Shown: one piece after another, positions 7,101 to 7,957 of the stretch
Numbering within the stretch: position 1 is the first letter of the stretch
Layout: every line of letters starts with the position of its first letter
From: Caldora sp. SIO3E6
GTDB taxonomy: Bacteria > Cyanobacteriota > Cyanobacteriia > Cyanobacteriales > Coleofasciculaceae
Assembly: GCA_010672185.1 (NCBI GenBank)
Contig: JAAHHL010000274.1
Span: 1-7,957 of the forward strand
Direction: 5' to 3'
Length of the DNA stretch: 7,957 nt
The notes under the pieces: model-generated
What the model was told of the DNA's origin: nothing
What the model saw: only the letters and a program-made list of their open reading frames with translations
Databases searched by the model: none
Made by a program: the position numbers and the translations under genes

Positions 7101-7957
7101 AGTGCTTGTTTTTGTACAGTTTCAGAAGTCCTTTTTACTTCTGGCATTTCCCCTACTTGACTGGCAATTAAGAACTGATGTTCCTGAGCATTCAATCTCT
7201 TGCCTTTTTTCCAAGTGAGTGCGGACTTTAATGCTTGTCCGCGCAATAATTGAGAAGTGTCTAGACAATTAGAGTTTTTCCAAGCTGCTAGTTCCTTGGC
7301 ATAGGGTCGTAAACTTGTTAAGGCTTTATGAACCCAAATCTGATTAAAAATCGACTGGTAAATGCGGTTATGAACTCTTAAAGTTCTTTCCTGATTAACT
7401 ACCAACTCTAACTGCAACAACTCTTGTTGTTCAGTACTATTCTCCTTAGTTTCAAAAGGCTGTTGCAATATGTGCTGATAAAGTTCCAACAGCAAGAAAG
7501 AATGTTCGTGCCGTAGCAAGCGATCGCTAATTGTCTGGAGATGTTCTCCTGCTACCTGAGTTTCCCAATTTTCCAGCAAGCGTGTGCGTACTAACTGCTC
7601 CATCCATACTGATTCACCTCCTGCAAGAATAGAAAGGTCAGAATCTCGAACCAGCTGCAAAATCTTTTGGGTAAGAATAGGTTGACTGTTTGTCCAAGCA
7701 AGTACCTCTGTGATTACAGCTATGGGGTTACTCACCCTCTCCCATAATGCTATAGCTGTTGTAATCGCCTCAGTTTGTAATTCTGCAGAAAACCTCTGCA
7801 CTTCCGTTATATTCCACACTTGACTAACCAGGAGGAACTGTTGCTCCTGAGGACTCGAACTCAGTTCCTTGTCCTTTGTCCAGGCTAGTGCCGAGTGCAA
7901 TTCCTGTCCAAGTAATAGTAGGGATTTATCTTGACCCTTGTTAGCTTGCCAAGCAGC
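4106..7957 (-). CDS. Large Ser/Thr protein kinase with tandem AAA-like C-terminal modules and WD40 propeller (5' end outside window)
   Basis: The frame stays open past the right edge; 1283 residues are visible, numbered here from the 7957 side. Residues 1-659 are three ~220-residue repeats, each with a VLxWTxxQPxLTxK stretch, an ENWETQ-like motif, LLxLYQQILQQ, LxVHNRIYQxVFN and SLRPYAEEL. This resembles the lid plus winged-helix region of cyanobacterial AAA-like (STAND-type) proteins, without a P-loop. The kinase domain (about 669-939) has the Gly loop GQGGFG (682-687), Lys705, HRDISPDN (804-811; Asp806, Asn811), DFG (825-827) and GYSPLEQ (855-861). The alpha-C Glu position appears to be Gly727. 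A charged, proline-containing linker (about 940-1005) leads to at least six WD40 blades (about 1012-1281) with SPDGxxLAS and IxLWNL motifs. No membrane segment is seen. A role as a scaffolded signalling kinase is inferred; the substrate is unknown. The in-frame TTG at 7900 is not the start, because the repeat continues upstream. Confidence 0.9.
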   Translation of the reverse strand, partial: AAWQANKGQDKSLLLLGQELHSALAWTKDKELSSSPQEQQFLLVSQVWNITEVQRFSAELQTEAITTAIALWERVSNPIAVITEVLAWTNSQPILTQKILQLVRDSDLSILAGGESVWMEQLVRTRLLENWETQVAGEHLQTISDRLLRHEHSFLLLELYQHILQQPFETKENSTEQQELLQLELVVNQERTLRVHNRIYQSIFNQIWVHKALTSLRPYAKELAAWKNSNCLDTSQLLRGQALKSALTWKKGKRLNAQEHQFLIASQVGEMPEVKRTSETVQKQALQTAIGLSRRARKPQILIKEVLSWTNGQPGLTHKVFQLILTDKSRIPTGCERPWLEQLLRRGLIENWETQVAAEYLRMTSQQLLQHQQALSLLEFYQQILQQPEVAADDRPEEQELLELGLVVNQQGYLKVHNRIYQLVFNPSWVEQVLTSLRPYAEELTAWLASNCQDTSQLLQGQLLQSALAWTTDKKLNLQERQFLVASQVKEMPEVQAASEALQTQAIQTAQKLVEKTNYPEAVIKAVLSWTNNQTTLSQKLFELVLTAKSSSIPEGNEESWMEQLVRSHLVEQWETQMAGQHLSRIRNSLFRKGQRTSQILVIYQQILQDGEVAVDHSPTQQDLLRSELVVEQQGKLKVSNRIYQAVFNQSWVSQVLAWLPPAEIPPGTVINNRYEIQKVLGQGGFGRTYLASDNQRFGEPCVLKEFLSNQTDESIAQKSLELFERGAKVLYQIDHPQIPQFLALLQEKGKLFLVQKYIDGKTYSTLLSERQQQGQSFSEEEIIKWLQDLLPVLDYIHQQKIIHRDISPDNIMLPRGESQPVLIDFGSVKQKLSNITANGGYNNVPQSSFVGKDGYSPLEQIRLGECFPSSDIYALGVTAVVLLTGKEPNLLLDHHSLEWRWRSYVRVSDRLAQILDKMMAEKHQERYQSAQEVLDALQPSGKTIEIPIEQDQQDDQEPERRVREKRSGETSQQTPGSGEAETRRREIPSVKPETTPPTSEPPTWIADKPLTSPTQIVIDIALSPDGQILASLGELHLRSRKTTTVHTWHLSTETRPSKYLLPTNSYCSVAFNTNNQLLASVLWLDKITIHDVQKNKLSCSLRGRMKGVTSITFSPDGQLLASYSKDGIIKLWNLQTTELLRTMPGRLGAIRCLGISPDHQILAIVNTENKITVWYLSSGRLSELNLSGGINKRSVSWMDKLRPRIGHNSRINAVAISPDGRLLASAGEDKKIQLWNLVNQKPLDSLSGHTSGVNSIIFSQDGRTLASSTREGEIIVWRSSRC
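4115..4924 (-). other. WD40 beta-propeller domain at the C-terminus of the large gene
   Basis: Six blades can be read: ALSPDGQILAS, VAFNTNNQLLAS, ITFSPDGQLLAS with IIKLWNL, LGISPDHQILA with ITVWYL, VAISPDGRLLAS with IQLWNL, and IIFSQDGRTLAS with IIVWR. A standard propeller has seven; the first visible blade has an insertion (LRSRKTTTVHTW) and one blade may be too diverged to recognise. The last blade ends almost at the stop codon, whose bases belong to the heptad array. Confidence 0.85.
5141..5953 (-). other. Ser/Thr kinase catalytic domain within the large gene
   Basis: This segment encodes visible residues 669-939 and follows the Hanks-type subdomain order from the glycine loop to the WRW/RYQSAQEVLDAL end. 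It is flanked upstream by the last AAA-like module and downstream by a low-complexity linker. Features that differ from the consensus are Gly in place of the alpha-C Glu (codon 5777-5779) and HRDIS in place of HRDIK in the catalytic loop. Confidence 0.9.
5981..7957 (-). repeat. Three tandem ~663-bp coding repeats (P-loop-less AAA-like modules)
   Basis: Unit A covers 7289-7957 (its start may lie outside the window), unit B 6626-7288 and unit C 5981-6625. Each begins with xAWxxxxxxDxSxLLxGQxLxSAL and ends with the VFNxxWVxxxLxxLRPYAEEL-like helix; unit C runs directly into the kinase lead-in AEIPPGT. The copies align over their whole length with only small gaps but are clearly diverged, so the duplication is old and under protein-level constraint. 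More copies may lie upstream. Confidence 0.85.

Noticed and set aside
7898..7900. TTG as the start codon of the kinase gene
   Set aside because: The frame is open to the window edge, and the upstream codons (AAW...DKSLLLLGQEL) match the start of the next two repeat units, so the gene continues outside.

Overview
The window looks like a piece of a filamentous, large-genome cyanobacterial chromosome. The evidence is four copies of the HIP1 octamer GCGATCGC in 8 kb, heptanucleotide tandem arrays of the cyanobacterial STRR type, a Uma2/DUF820 protein, and a Ser/Thr kinase whose N-terminal lead-in (PPGT..NNRYEI, GQGGFGRTYLA) is typical of cyanobacterial kinases. A Moorena/Lyngbya-like source is possible, but the sequence alone does not settle the genus.

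Layout from left to right: (1) the 3' end of a secreted RTX calcium-binding protein gene on the + strand, ending at 641; (2) a repeat-rich spacer (642-956) with a 6 x 8-bp microsatellite enclosed by inverted repeats; (3) a doubtful 65-codon ORF, then a complete GspE/PilB-family secretion ATPase gene (1263-2915, +); (4) a convergent Uma2-family gene (2950-3531, -) whose stop lies 34 bp from the ATPase stop; (5) a 574-bp gene-free spacer packed with repeats: two families of 7-bp tandem repeats and a 213-bp inverted-repeat-bounded element built of four perfect hairpins plus a nested 11-bp helix; (6) a very large minus-strand gene (4106 to beyond 7957). The last gene encodes three tandem ~220-residue modules that resemble the lid/winged-helix part of cyanobacterial AAA-like (STAND-type) proteins without the P-loop, followed by a Ser/Thr kinase domain, a charged linker and a WD40 propeller.

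The genes do not form an obvious operon. The kinase and Uma2 genes share a strand but are separated by the repeat cluster. The ATPase would power assembly of a type IV pilus or type II secretion pseudopilus. The RTX protein would normally leave by type I secretion. The kinase is a probable signalling protein with protein-protein interaction domains on both sides of its catalytic domain.

The points most worth a second look are: the P-loop-less triplicated module fused to the kinase, an apparent Glu-to-Gly change at the kinase alpha-C position, the multi-hairpin element between two same-orientation heptad arrays, and the fact that the kinase gene's stop codon lies inside one of those arrays.
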